Shown: positions 7,777 through 17,800 of the stretch, piece by piece
Layout of the letters: each line of letters starts with the position of its first letter
How positions within the stretch are numbered: position 1 is the stretch's first letter
DNA from: SIG480 sp045537045
GTDB lineage: Bacteria; Bacillota; Clostridia; Oscillospirales; JAAYXM01
NCBI GenBank assembly: GCA_045537045.1
Contig: JAZSOS010000031.1
Coordinates: forward strand, 1-49,931
Length of the DNA stretch: 49,931 nt
Direction: 5' to 3'
The notes under the pieces: model-generated
The model's database searches: none
Seen by the model: only the letters and a program-made list of their open reading frames with translations
What the model was told of the DNA's origin: nothing
Made by a program: the position numbers and the translations under genes

Positions 7777-8487
7777 ATGGAAAAGAAAGAAATGCTTTAC
7801 GAAGGAAAGGCAAAAAAGGTCTATGCAACGGAGAACCCGGAAGTTCTCCTCGTTGATTACAAAGACGATGCAACGGCTTTCAACGGCCTTAAGAAAGGGA
7901 CAATCGCAGGAAAGGGTGCGATTAACAACCGTGTAACAAACTTTATGATGCAGCTTCTTGAGAAGGAAGGCGTACCTACTCATTTTGTAGAAGAGCTTTC
8001 AGAGCGTGAGACCCTCGTTAAGAAGGTTTCAATTGTTCCGCTTGAAGTTATCATCAGAAATATATCGGCAGGTTCTTTCGCTAAGCGCTACGGCGTTGAA
8101 GAGGGAATAGTTTTTGCTGAGCCGACAATTGAGTTTTCCTACAAGAATGACGATCTCGGTGACCCGCTTATCAATGAATACCACGCGCTTGCTCTCGGCG
8201 TTGCAACAAAAGAAGAAATCGAGACCATTAAGAATATGGCATTTAAGGTCAATGCAGTAATGAAGGAATTCTTTAAAAAGCTCAATGTTGATCTTGTTGA
8301 CTTTAAGCTTGAGTTCGGTAAGGTTTCTGACGGCAGCATAGTTCTTGCTGATGAAATTTCTCCCGATACTTGCCGCTTCTGGGACAGCACAACCCATGAG
8401 AAGCTTGATAAGGACCGCTTCCGCCGTGATCTTGGCAACGTTGAGGATGCGTATGTTGAGATGATGAAGCGTATTCTTGGCGAGTAA
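7777..8487 (+). CDS. purC: SAICAR synthetase
   Basis: This enzyme ligates aspartate to CAIR with ATP. The 236-residue protein begins with the family pattern KKEMLYEGKAKKVYAT, followed by LLVDYKDDATAFNGLKK, the GVPTHFVE segment, PLEVIIRNISAGSFAKRYG and VDFKLEFG, and ends with the DEISPDTCRFWD motif (around residues 190-201) that binds substrate and metal. TTAGGAGG lies 8 bases before the ATG. It is 36 bp downstream of purE, in the same operon. Confidence 0.97.
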   Translation: MEKKEMLYEGKAKKVYATENPEVLLVDYKDDATAFNGLKKGTIAGKGAINNRVTNFMMQLLEKEGVPTHFVEELSERETLVKKVSIVPLEVIIRNISAGSFAKRYGVEEGIVFAEPTIEFSYKNDDLGDPLINEYHALALGVATKEEIETIKNMAFKVNAVMKEFFKKLNVDLVDFKLEFGKVSDGSIVLADEISPDTCRFWDSTTHEKLDKDRFRRDLGNVEDAYVEMMKRILGE

Positions 8488-8502
8488 GTTTAGGAGGCAC
8501 AC

Positions 8503-9927
8503 ATGGGTGGTTTTTTCGGCGCAATAAGCCGTGACGATGCCCTAGGCGATGTTTTCTTCGGTACGGATTATCATTCGCACCTAGGAACACGCCGCGGAGG
8601 TATCGCGGTATATGATGAAGAAATTGGCTTACAGCGCGAGATTCACAATATTCAAAATTCACCGTTTCGCACAAAGTTTGAACATGTATTTGAGGATATG
8701 AAGGGAACTTCAGCAATCGGATGCATAAGTGATTATGATCCACAGCCACTTCTTATTCGTGCAAGCTTTGGAACTTATGCCATCTGTATTATAGGCATTA
8801 TTAATAATGCAGATGAATTGATAAACAATTATCTTGAATTCGGGGGTCACTTCGATGCAATGACAAGCGGTGGTGTTAATAACACCGAGCTTGTTGCGGC
8901 ACTTATAAATCAGAAGAAAGATTTCGTTGAAGGTATTAAATTCGCACAAAGCAGAATCAAGGGGACAGCATCAATCCTCATTCTGACAGATGATGGCTCA
9001 ATCATTGCTGCCAGAGATAAAGTTGGCAGGATTCCTGTTATGATAGGTAAAAACGATGATGGCTTCTGTGTGTCGTTTGAAGCTTTTGCATATACGAAAC
9101 TCGGCTATATGCCTGAGCGCGAGCTTGGTCCCGGTGAGATAGTAAAAATCACGCTTGATGGAGTAGAACAGCTTGCAGAGCCGGGAGAAGAAATGCATAT
9201 GTGTGCATTTCTGTGGAGCTACTACGGGTATCCGACCTCTACTTATGAGGGAGTCAACGTTGAAATGATGCGTTACCGTAACGGTGAAATTATGGCGCGT
9301 AATGACAGAGAAAATGGCAAACTTGAGGGTATTGATTATGTAGGTGGCGTTCCGGATTCAGGAACCCCCCATGCAATAGGTTATGCAAACGAAAGCGGGA
9401 TACCTTTCGCACGTGCGTTCATAAAGTACACGCCTACATGGTCGAGAAGTTTTATCCCAACTCAGCAAAAGGAACGCAGTAAAATAGCGAAGATGAAACA
9501 AATCCCTGTACACGAGCTTATTCAGGATAAGAGCCTTCTGTTTGTTGATGATTCTGTTGTCCGTGGAACTCAGCTTCGCGAAACTGTTGAGTTTCTTTAT
9601 GACAACGGGGCAAAAGAAGTGCATATGCGCTCTGCCTGCCCTCCGATTATGCACGGATGTAAGTTTCTTAATTTTTCGCGCGCAACAAATGAAATGGAGC
9701 TTATCGCCCGCAAAACCATAATGGAGCTTGAGGGCGAAGAAGGCTTTAAACATATAGAAGAATACAGTGACGGTACGACTGAACGAGGAAAGAATTTGCG
9801 TGAGACAATCGCAAAAGAGCTTCACCTTGCATCAATAGATTTTCAGTCACTCGAAGGTGTGATTGAGTCTATCGGCATAGACCCGTGTAAGCTCTGCACA
9901 TACTGCTGGAACGGAAAGGAAGACTAA
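8503..9927 (+). CDS. purF: Amidophosphoribosyltransferase-like protein lacking the N-terminal cysteine
   Basis: PurF makes phosphoribosylamine from PRPP, the first step of the pathway. The 474-residue protein has a class II glutaminase-type N-terminal domain and a phosphoribosyltransferase domain with PRPP loop FVDDSVVRGTQ (residues 347-357). Cys234, Cys386 and the cluster Cys462/465/468 match the positions of [4Fe-4S] ligands in Bacillus-type PurF. Oddly, it begins MGGFFGAIS: canonical enzymes expose Cys1 (CGIxG) after processing, and here no cysteine lies in the first 70 residues. The pattern suggests use of free ammonia, a partner glutaminase, or a regulatory role. A second, canonical PurF may exist elsewhere. 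Start set by TTAGGAGG; 15 bp after purC. Confidence 0.9.
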   Translation: MGGFFGAISRDDALGDVFFGTDYHSHLGTRRGGIAVYDEEIGLQREIHNIQNSPFRTKFEHVFEDMKGTSAIGCISDYDPQPLLIRASFGTYAICIIGIINNADELINNYLEFGGHFDAMTSGGVNNTELVAALINQKKDFVEGIKFAQSRIKGTASILILTDDGSIIAARDKVGRIPVMIGKNDDGFCVSFEAFAYTKLGYMPERELGPGEIVKITLDGVEQLAEPGEEMHMCAFLWSYYGYPTSTYEGVNVEMMRYRNGEIMARNDRENGKLEGIDYVGGVPDSGTPHAIGYANESGIPFARAFIKYTPTWSRSFIPTQQKERSKIAKMKQIPVHELIQDKSLLFVDDSVVRGTQLRETVEFLYDNGAKEVHMRSACPPIMHGCKFLNFSRATNEMELIARKTIMELEGEEGFKHIEEYSDGTTERGKNLRETIAKELHLASIDFQSLEGVIESIGIDPCKLCTYCWNGKED

Positions 9928-9930
9928 ACT

Positions 9931-10971
9931 ATGAATATGCAGTCAAAATCAGACAGCTATGCAGCTGCAGGTGTTGATATCACTGCAGGCTATCGCGCTG
10001 TCGAACTTATGAAACAACACATCGCAAAAACGATGACATCAGGCGTTTGCTCTGATGTCGGTGGCTTTGGCGGTCTCTTTGAGCTTGATATTACCGGAAT
10101 GACGCGTCCTGTTCTCGTCAGCGGTACAGACGGTGTCGGAACAAAGCTCAAAATGGCTTTTCTTCTTGATAAACACGATACTGTCGGTATCGACTGTGTC
10201 GCTATGTGTGTAAACGATATTATCTGTGCAGGAGCAAAGCCGCTCTTTTTCCTTGACTATATCGCTTGTGGAAAAAACTTTCCGGAGAAAATAGCAGATA
10301 TCGTAAAGGGTGTCGCGGAAGGCTGTGTTCAGTCCGGCGCTGCACTTATCGGTGGCGAAACTGCAGAAATGCCGGGATTTTATCCTGTTGATGAATACGA
10401 CCTTGCAGGCTATTGCACAGGCGTTGTTGATAAATCAAAGATAATCAACAACAAGACGATGGAAGCAGGAGATGTCGTTATTGCTCTTCCTTCAAGCGGT
10501 GTTCATTCAAACGGCTTCTCTCTTGTACGCAAGGTGTTCGATGTTGAGAATGCAGATCTCACGGCGCCTTGTGATGAGCTTGGCGGCAAGAGCATCGGTG
10601 AAACCCTCCTCACGCCAACAAAAATTTATGTAAAGCCTGTTCTTGCGCTTCTTGAAGAAGTAAAGGTAAAGGGTATTTCTCATATCACCGGCGGCGGCTT
10701 CTATGAGAACATTCCGAGAAGTATTCCGGAAGGTCTCGGTGCAAAGATTGATAAATCTGCAGTTCGCATTCTTCCGATATTTGATCTTATTGCAAAGACC
10801 GGTAACATCAGCGAGCGGGATATGTTTAACACCTTCAATATGGGTGTTGGTATGAGCATCGTTGTTTCGAAGGAAGAGGTTGACAAGGCGATTGAAATTC
10901 TTCGCGCAAACGGCGAGGATGCATACGTCATCGGTGAAATTGTAAAGTCTGACGAAAAGGTGATTTTATGA
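9931..10971 (+). CDS. purM: Phosphoribosylformylglycinamidine cyclo-ligase (AIR synthetase)
   Basis: PurM closes the imidazole ring of FGAM to AIR with ATP. The 346-residue protein has the N-terminal pattern SYAAAGVDITAGYRAVELM, the DGVGTKLKMAF segment, DCVAMCVNDIICAGAKPLFFLDYIA (around residues 90-114), GGETAEMPGFYP and the C-terminal HITGGGFYENIPRS motif, all typical of the PurM/PurL ATP-binding fold. It starts 3 bases after the purF stop, with AAGGAAG inside the end of purF as ribosome binding site, and overlaps purN by 4 bases. Confidence 0.97.
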   Translation: MNMQSKSDSYAAAGVDITAGYRAVELMKQHIAKTMTSGVCSDVGGFGGLFELDITGMTRPVLVSGTDGVGTKLKMAFLLDKHDTVGIDCVAMCVNDIICAGAKPLFFLDYIACGKNFPEKIADIVKGVAEGCVQSGAALIGGETAEMPGFYPVDEYDLAGYCTGVVDKSKIINNKTMEAGDVVIALPSSGVHSNGFSLVRKVFDVENADLTAPCDELGGKSIGETLLTPTKIYVKPVLALLEEVKVKGISHITGGGFYENIPRSIPEGLGAKIDKSAVRILPIFDLIAKTGNISERDMFNTFNMGVGMSIVVSKEEVDKAIEILRANGEDAYVIGEIVKSDEKVIL

Positions 10972-11573
10972 GCCGCGCGCGTATAGCTGTCCTTGTTTCT
11001 GGTGGCGGCACCAACCTTCAAGCACTCATTGATGCAGAGAAGAAGGGTATCATCAAAAGCGGAAAAATTGAGCTTGTAATATCAAACAAAGAGGGCGCTT
11101 ATGCTCTTGAACGTGCAAAAAAAGCAGATATTGAAACCGCGGTTGTTTCCAAAAAACAACTTGGAAGTCAGTCTGCATTTGAAGCCGGAATAATTAAACT
11201 TCTCGATGAGAAAAAGATAGATATAATTGTTCTTGCAGGGTTTATGCTAATTCTCAGTGAGGATTTCACAAAGCGCTATCCGGAGCGGATAATAAACGTT
11301 CATCCGTCGCTTATCCCGTCCTTTTGTGGCGAGGGATTTTATGGGCTTCGTGTTCACGAAGCCGCTCTTGCCTATGGCGTGAAGGTGACAGGCGCAACAG
11401 TGCATTTTGTAAACGAAATTCCGGACGGTGGCAAGATAATAATGCAGAAGGCAGTTAATATCCGCGAGGATGATACGCCAGAGACTTTACAAAAACGCGT
11501 TATGCGCCTTGCTGAGTGGAGAATTCTTCCCGCATCCGTGGAGAAGGTAAGCGCTGAGATAATTTCAAAGTAA
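10968..11573 (+). CDS. purN: Phosphoribosylglycinamide formyltransferase
   Basis: PurN transfers the formyl group of 10-formyl-THF to GAR. At 201 residues it is of normal size. It starts with the phosphate-binding LVSGGGTNLQALIDA (residues 8-22). The catalytic Asn-His pair lies in INVHPSLIPSF, and the Asp loop is EIPDGGKII. The usual GKGM(Y/F)G segment reads GEGFYGLRVHEAA here, a small variation. It overlaps purM by ATGA, indicating coupled translation. Its cofactor is supplied by fhs at the end of the same operon. Confidence 0.96.
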   Translation: MSRARIAVLVSGGGTNLQALIDAEKKGIIKSGKIELVISNKEGAYALERAKKADIETAVVSKKQLGSQSAFEAGIIKLLDEKKIDIIVLAGFMLILSEDFTKRYPERIINVHPSLIPSFCGEGFYGLRVHEAALAYGVKVTGATVHFVNEIPDGGKIIMQKAVNIREDDTPETLQKRVMRLAEWRILPASVEKVSAEIISK

Positions 11574-11590
11574 TTGAGAGGGATATACAT

Positions 11591-12310
11591 ATGAATATAT
11601 ATGAAGTAAATGACATCGCAAAGCAGGTAGAAGGAAACTCCTATGTGGGACGCGGAATTGTCATCGGCAAGAGTGCCGACGGCAAAAAGGCTTGCACTGC
11701 TTATTTCATAATGGGAAGAAGTGCAAACAGTCGCAACCGTATATTTACAGAGAAAAACGAAGAAGTTTTCACAGAACCGTTCGACGTTTCAAAGGTGGAA
11801 GACCCAAGCCTTATCATCTACGCCGCAATCCGTAAGTTTGAAAACAAGCTTATCGTTACAAACGGCGACCAGACCGATACAATTTATGATTTCATCAAAG
11901 AAGGAAAAGGCTTCCGAGAAGCTCTTAATACGCGTGAGTTTGAACCGGATGCTCCGAATTTCACTCCACGTATAAGCGGTATGGCAACCTTCCGTGACGG
12001 AGATTTCTCATATGAAATGAGCATTCTCAAGAGCATTGATGAAAAGGGTTCAGCATGCGCGCGTTATACCTACGATTATCCGTCAATCGCAGGGCTCGGT
12101 CATTTCATTCATACATATGTATGTGACGGAAATCCGATTCCCACATTCCAGGGTGAGCCTGAGCGCGTTATTATCCCTGATGATATTGATGAGTTCACCA
12201 ACGCACTCTGGGATGCACTTGATGCAGAAAATAAGATTTCGCTCTATGTCCGTTACACTGACCTTGCAAGCGGAAAAGAAGAGAACAGAATGATAAACAA
12301 AAATAAATAA
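11591..12310 (+). CDS. purO: IMP cyclohydrolase, PurO-type
   Basis: The 239-residue protein resembles the archaeal-style IMP cyclohydrolase family, which closes FAICAR to IMP and is unrelated to the N-terminal cyclohydrolase domain of PurH. Visible family features are the N-terminal YVGRGIVIGKSADGKKACTAYFIMGRSANSRNR, a central ISGMATF strand, and the SYEMSILKS and FIHTYVCDGNPIPTF segments. The assignment is helped by position: the very next gene is a PurH-like transformylase that lacks a cyclohydrolase half, so together they do what one PurH does in most bacteria. GAGAGGG precedes the ATG by 7 bases. Confidence 0.88.
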   Translation: MNIYEVNDIAKQVEGNSYVGRGIVIGKSADGKKACTAYFIMGRSANSRNRIFTEKNEEVFTEPFDVSKVEDPSLIIYAAIRKFENKLIVTNGDQTDTIYDFIKEGKGFREALNTREFEPDAPNFTPRISGMATFRDGDFSYEMSILKSIDEKGSACARYTYDYPSIAGLGHFIHTYVCDGNPIPTFQGEPERVIIPDDIDEFTNALWDALDAENKISLYVRYTDLASGKEENRMINKNK

Positions 12311-12327
12311 GAGGGGATAGACTAAAA

Positions 12328-13512
12328 ATGAAAGAATTTGAACTTAAATATGGCTGTAACCCGAATCAGAAGCCTGCAAAAATCTTTATGAGTGACGGAA
12401 GCGATCTTCCGATAGAGATTCTTTCCGGTCGTCCGGGTTTTATAAACTTTCTTGATGCATTCAATTCATGGCAGCTTGTAAAAGAGCTTAAGGAGGCTCT
12501 TGGCTTGCCGGCAGCAACATCCTTTAAGCATGTAAGTCCGACATCTGCAGCAGTCGGTATTCCGCTTTCGGATAAGCTTAAGCGCGCTTGCTTTGTAGAT
12601 GATGTTGAAGGTCTTGATGAGTCACCCCTCGCTTGCGCTTATGCAAGAGCAAGAGGCACAGACCGTATGTGCTCTTTCGGAGACTGGGTTGCTCTTTCTG
12701 ATGTCTGTGACGTAACAACGGCAAAGATGATAAAGCGTGAGGTTTCTGACGGTGTTATCGCTCCTGGATATGAGCCGGAGGCGCTTGAAATTCTCAAAAC
12801 AAAGCGCAAGGGTAACTACAATATCGTAAAGATTGACCCGAACTATGTTCCGCAGGAAGTTGAGCATAAGCATGTTTTCGGTATTACATTTGAGCAGGGA
12901 AGAAACAACTTTAAAATCGACCGTGAGCTTCTCAGCAATGTAGTAACTGCAAATAAGGATATTCCTGAAGATGCTCTTCGTGACCTCATCGTTGCGCTCA
13001 TCACGCTTAAATATACCCAGTCCAATTCCGTTTGCTATGCAGTTGACGGACAGGCTATCGGTGTCGGCGCAGGTCAGCAGTCGCGTATTCACTGCACACG
13101 TCTTGCCGGAACAAAGGCAGATACATGGTTTTTGCGCCAGCACGAAAAGGTTCTCAACCTTCCGTTAAAGGAAGATATCGGCAGACCTGACCGTGATAAC
13201 GTAATCGACGGTTATATCAATAAAAACGAAGAAGATGTAACGGCTGATGGTAACTGGGAAAAGTATTTCACACGCAAGCCTGAACCCTTTACAGCAGAAG
13301 AAATGCGTGCATATCTTGATACAATCGATGGTGTTGCTCTTGGCTCTGATGCTTTCTTCCCGTTTGCTGATAACATTGATCGCGCGTTTGCAAGCGGCGT
13401 AAAATATATTGCAGAGCCGGGTGGCTCAATCCGTGACGATATCGTTATCGAGTGCTGTGATAAGCACGGTATCGCAATGGCATTTACAGGTATGCGCTTG
13501 TTCCACCATTGA
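12328..13512 (+). CDS. purH: Stand-alone AICAR transformylase
   Basis: The protein formylates AICAR with 10-formyl-THF to FAICAR. Its 394 residues match the C-terminal transformylase half of PurH only, without the about 200-residue MGS-like cyclohydrolase half. It opens FELKYGCNPNQKPAKI, then has the catalytic Lys-His in TSFKHVSPTSAAVGIPLSD (around residues 66-84), YTQSNSVCYAVDGQAIGVGAGQQSRIHCTRLAG, and ends GSIRDDIVIECCDKHGIAMAFTGMRLFHH, a normal PurH C-terminus. The gene is intact, so this is a genuine split rather than a truncation. GAGGGG ribosome binding site; 17 bp after the cyclohydrolase. Confidence 0.93.
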   Translation: MKEFELKYGCNPNQKPAKIFMSDGSDLPIEILSGRPGFINFLDAFNSWQLVKELKEALGLPAATSFKHVSPTSAAVGIPLSDKLKRACFVDDVEGLDESPLACAYARARGTDRMCSFGDWVALSDVCDVTTAKMIKREVSDGVIAPGYEPEALEILKTKRKGNYNIVKIDPNYVPQEVEHKHVFGITFEQGRNNFKIDRELLSNVVTANKDIPEDALRDLIVALITLKYTQSNSVCYAVDGQAIGVGAGQQSRIHCTRLAGTKADTWFLRQHEKVLNLPLKEDIGRPDRDNVIDGYINKNEEDVTADGNWEKYFTRKPEPFTAEEMRAYLDTIDGVALGSDAFFPFADNIDRAFASGVKYIAEPGGSIRDDIVIECCDKHGIAMAFTGMRLFHH

Positions 13513-13530
13513 TAATCGGAGGAAACTTCA

Positions 13531-14802
13531 ATGAAAATTATGGTAGTCGGTGGCGGCGGCAGAGAGCATGCCATCATAAAGAAAATTAAACTCAATAAAA
13601 ATGTCACAGAAATATTTGCTCTTCCCGGAAACGGCGGAATGGCAGAGGATGCAACCTGCGTTAATATCGGCGCAAAGGATATTCCTGCAATCGTTAAATT
13701 TGCGGTAGAGAATAAAATCGACTATGCAATTGTTGCACCTGATGATCCGCTTGTTCTCGGTGCGGTTGATGCACTTGAGGAAAAGGGAATCCCATGCTTC
13801 GGGCCTCGTGCAAACGCGGCGATAATTGAGGGCAGTAAGGTTTTCTCCAAAAACCTTATGAAAAAGTACAACATTCCAACAGCGCAGTACGAAGTGTTTG
13901 ATAATATGGATGCAGCACTTAAATACCTTGAAACTGCACCAATTCCGACTGTTGTAAAGGCGGACGGCTTGGCACTTGGTAAAGGCGTTATAATCGCAGA
14001 AACACGCGAAGCTGCTATGGATGCCGTAAAATCAATGATGCAGGATAAAGCGTTTGGAAAGAGCGGTGAGACAATCGTCATTGAAGAATTCCTTACGGGT
14101 CCCGAGGTTTCCGTCCTTGCATTTACAGACGGCAATGTGGTTGTTCCGATGGTTTCTTCTATGGATCATAAGCGTATCGGAGATAACGATACGGGTCTCA
14201 ATACCGGCGGTATGGGAACTGTTGCTCCGAATCCTTACTATACCGATGCGCTTGCAAAGGAATGTATGGAGACTATATTCCTTCCCACAATTAATGCAAT
14301 GAACAAAGAAGGAAGAACATTTAAGGGCTGCCTCTACTTTGGACTTATGCTCACTCCAAACGGTCCAAAGGTTATCGAATACAACTGCCGCTTCGGCGAT
14401 CCTGAAACTCAGGTTGTTCTTCCTCTTCTTGAATCGGATCTCCTCACCGTTATGCAGGCTGTTACGGAAGGTAAGCTTTCTGATACAGAGGTCAGATTCA
14501 GTGAAAAGAGCGCCTGCTGTGTAATTATGGCATCGAAAGGCTATCCGGAAAAGTATGATAAAGGCTTTGAAATGACAATTCCGTCTGCTATTTCCGATAA
14601 GGTTTACGTTGCGGGTGCATCACTTTCCGACGGAAAGCTTCTCACAAACGGCGGAAGAGTCCTCGGTGCAACAGAAATAGCTGATACTCTTGAAAATGCG
14701 ATTGAAGGTGCATATAAGCTTGTTTCAGAGATAAGCTTTGAAGGTGCATATTACCGCCGTGATATCGGTGCAAAGGCACTTCGTGCAAGGGAGGAAAATT
14801 AA
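13531..14802 (+). CDS. purD: Phosphoribosylamine-glycine ligase (GAR synthetase)
   Basis: PurD joins glycine to phosphoribosylamine with ATP, the second step of the pathway. The 423-residue ATP-grasp protein starts MKIMVVGGGGREHAII, and shows the ATP-grasp lysine strand TVVKADGLALGKGVIIAE (around residues 140-157), GPEVSVLAFTDG, the substrate loop NTGGMGTVAPNPYYT, and the metal motif EYNCRFGDPETQ. CGGAGG lies 9 bases upstream of the ATG. Its stop is 2 bases before the purL start, and the purL ribosome binding site lies within its last codons. Confidence 0.97.
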   Translation: MKIMVVGGGGREHAIIKKIKLNKNVTEIFALPGNGGMAEDATCVNIGAKDIPAIVKFAVENKIDYAIVAPDDPLVLGAVDALEEKGIPCFGPRANAAIIEGSKVFSKNLMKKYNIPTAQYEVFDNMDAALKYLETAPIPTVVKADGLALGKGVIIAETREAAMDAVKSMMQDKAFGKSGETIVIEEFLTGPEVSVLAFTDGNVVVPMVSSMDHKRIGDNDTGLNTGGMGTVAPNPYYTDALAKECMETIFLPTINAMNKEGRTFKGCLYFGLMLTPNGPKVIEYNCRFGDPETQVVLPLLESDLLTVMQAVTEGKLSDTEVRFSEKSACCVIMASKGYPEKYDKGFEMTIPSAISDKVYVAGASLSDGKLLTNGGRVLGATEIADTLENAIEGAYKLVSEISFEGAYYRRDIGAKALRAREEN

Positions 14803-14804
14803 GT

Positions 14805-17800
14805 ATGGTATACAGAGTGTATGTAGAGAAGAAAAAAGAGCTTGCCAACGAGGCACGCGCGCTTCTTTCCGATGCAAGAACGCTTCTCGGTATAAAAAGT
14901 CTCACAGATGTTCGCGTTATAAACCGTTATGATGCGGAAAATATATCGGAAGAGCTTTTTAACTATGCAAAGCAGACTGTTTTCTCAGAGCCTCAGCTTG
15001 ATATAGTTTCTGAAGATATCAACGTCTGCTCATGCGATGCATCTGTTTTCGCGGTTGAACCTCTTCCGGGACAGTTTGACCAGCGTGCAGATTCTGCGGC
15101 GCAGTGCATTCAGATAATCTCTCAGGGCGACCGTCCTCTTATCCGTACTGCAAAGCTTTATGCATTGTATGGAAATCTTACGGATGCAGATGTTGCGGAG
15201 ATTAAAAAATATGTAATCAACCCCGTCGAATCAAGAGAAGCAGACCTTGCAAAACCGGAAACACTCAAGGTTGAGTATGAAATCCCCACAGAGGTAAAAA
15301 CTCTCGAAGGTTTTATTGAGCTTGACAGAAAAGGGCTTGAAAGCTTCGTTTCCGAATACGGTCTTGCAATGGACGCAGACGATATTGAGTTCTGCCAGAA
15401 CTACTTTAAAAAAGAGGGCAGAAATCCAACCATTACGGAAGTCCGCATGATTGACACATATTGGTCTGACCACTGCCGTCATACAACCTTCCTCACGACC
15501 ATTGACAGTGTTAAGTTTGAGGATGAACTTTTGCAGAAGACCTATGACGAGTATATAGAAACACGCCGCGCTCTCGGCAGAACAAAGCCTATATGCCTTA
15601 TGGATCTCGCGACAATTGCCGTAAAGCATCTTCGCGCAAACGGAAAGCTTAATAAGCTTGACGAGTCCGAAGAAATCAACGCATGTACGGTAAAAATTGA
15701 GGTTGAGGTTGACGGCGTAAAAGAACCGTGGCTTCTCCTCTTCAAGAACGAAACCCATAACCACCCGACGGAAATTGAGCCATTCGGCGGTGCGGCAACC
15801 TGCATTGGCGGCGCTATCCGCGACCCGCTTTCCGGTCGTTCATATGTATACGGTGCTATGCGCGTAACGGGTGCGGCTGATCCCTTAAAGCCCGTAAGCG
15901 AAACGATAAAGGGAAAGCTTCCGCAGCGTAAGATTGTAACAACTGCAGCAGCAGGATATTCCTCTTACGGTAATCAGATAGGCCTTGCAACCGGTATTGT
16001 TGATGAAATTTTCCACGATGGCTATGCAGCAAAGCGCATGGAAATCGGTGCAGTTATTGCGGCGGCTCCGCAGAAGAATGTACGCCGTGAACGTCCGGAA
16101 GCCGGCGATATCGTAATACTTCTCGGCGGAAGTACCGGTCGTGACGGTTGCGGCGGCGCAACAGGTTCATCAAAATCCCACACAGCAGAGTCTCTTGAAA
16201 CCTGCGGTGCAGAGGTTCAGAAAGGAAATGCTCCCGAAGAGAGAAAACTTCAGCGTCTTTTCAGAAACGAAGAAGCAAGCCGTATGATTAAGCGTTGTAA
16301 CGACTTTGGTGCAGGCGGTGTTTCTGTTGCGATCGGTGAGCTTGCCGACGGTTTAGAGATTAACCTCAACGCAGTTCCGAAAAAATACGACGGTCTTGAC
16401 GGTACAGAGCTTGCAATAAGTGAGTCCCAGGTGCGTATGGCAGTTGTTGTTGAGGCAAAGGATGTTGATGCATTCCTCGCTCTTGCGGACGAAGAAAATC
16501 TCCAGGCTTGTCCGGTTGCAGTTGTTACGGAGGTTCCGCGCCTCGTAATGCATTGGAACGGCAAGAAGATAGTTGATATAAGCCGTGAGTTCTTAAATTC
16601 CAACGGTGCAGAAAAGCATATCGACGTTTCTGTTGCAAAGCCGAGCCTTTCCGATAAGAAGATTAACGGCTCATTTACAGATAATTATAAGAAGATGGCA
16701 GAGGATCTCAATATCTGCTCAAAGCGAGGGCTTTCCGAGCGCTTTGACTCCACAATCGGAGCAGGTACGGTTCTTATGCCGTTCGGCGGAAAAAATCAGC
16801 TTACTCCAATTCAGTCAATGGTACAGAAGATTTCCGTTGAGAAGAAGCATACGGATGACTGCTCATTTATGTCTTGGGGTTATAATCCGTTCGTTACGGA
16901 GCAGAGCCCGTACCATGGCGCATATATGGCTGTTGTCGAGTCTGTATGTAAGCTTATTGCGACAGGTGCAGACTTTAACGATGTATATCTCACATTCCAG
17001 GAATATTTTGAAAAACTTGGCAAGGACGCAAAACGCTGGGGTAAGCCGCTTGCAGCTCTTCTCGGTGCGTTCAAGGCGCAGATGGAATTTGGTATAGGTT
17101 CAATCGGTGGTAAGGACTCAATGAGTGGTTCCTTTGAAAATCTCGATGTTCCGCCCACGCTTGTTTCTTTTGCAGTTACTACGGGTAAAGTGTCTGATGT
17201 CGTTTCACCGGAGTTTAAGAAGGCAGGGAACAAAGTTTTCCTTATCTCTCCAGAGTTTGATGAAAATAGTCTCCCGAAGACCGAATCACTTCTCAAAGTG
17301 TTTGATACCATAACTTCTCTTATGAGAAGCGGAAAGATTGTAGCTTGCTACACTCCGGGCATCGGTGGAATTGCCGAAGCTGTTATGAAAATGGCGTTTG
17401 GTAACGGTCTTGGCGTTGACTTTGCAGCAGACATAACCGTAGAAAAGCTCTTTGGTTACAGCTATGCTTCATTTGTCGTAGAAGCAACCGAGGATATCTC
17501 CGGTGCAACATTTATCGGTAATATAACCGATAAGAATGTACTTTCTCTCGGTTCGGAGAGCATCTGTCTCACAGAGCTTCTCGGGGTATACGAGGATAAG
17601 CTTGAAAGTGTATATAGCTGTAACATCCCCGACAGCAAAACTCCTATGCAGAACTTTGAATATAAGGCTTCCGAGTGGAAAGCACCGGCTGTAAAGTGCG
17701 CAAAGCCGAAGGTTCTCATTCCTGCATTCCCGGGAACGAACTGCGAGTTTGATTCCGCAAAGGCTATGCGCGATGCGGGGGCTGAACCTGAAATCATCGT

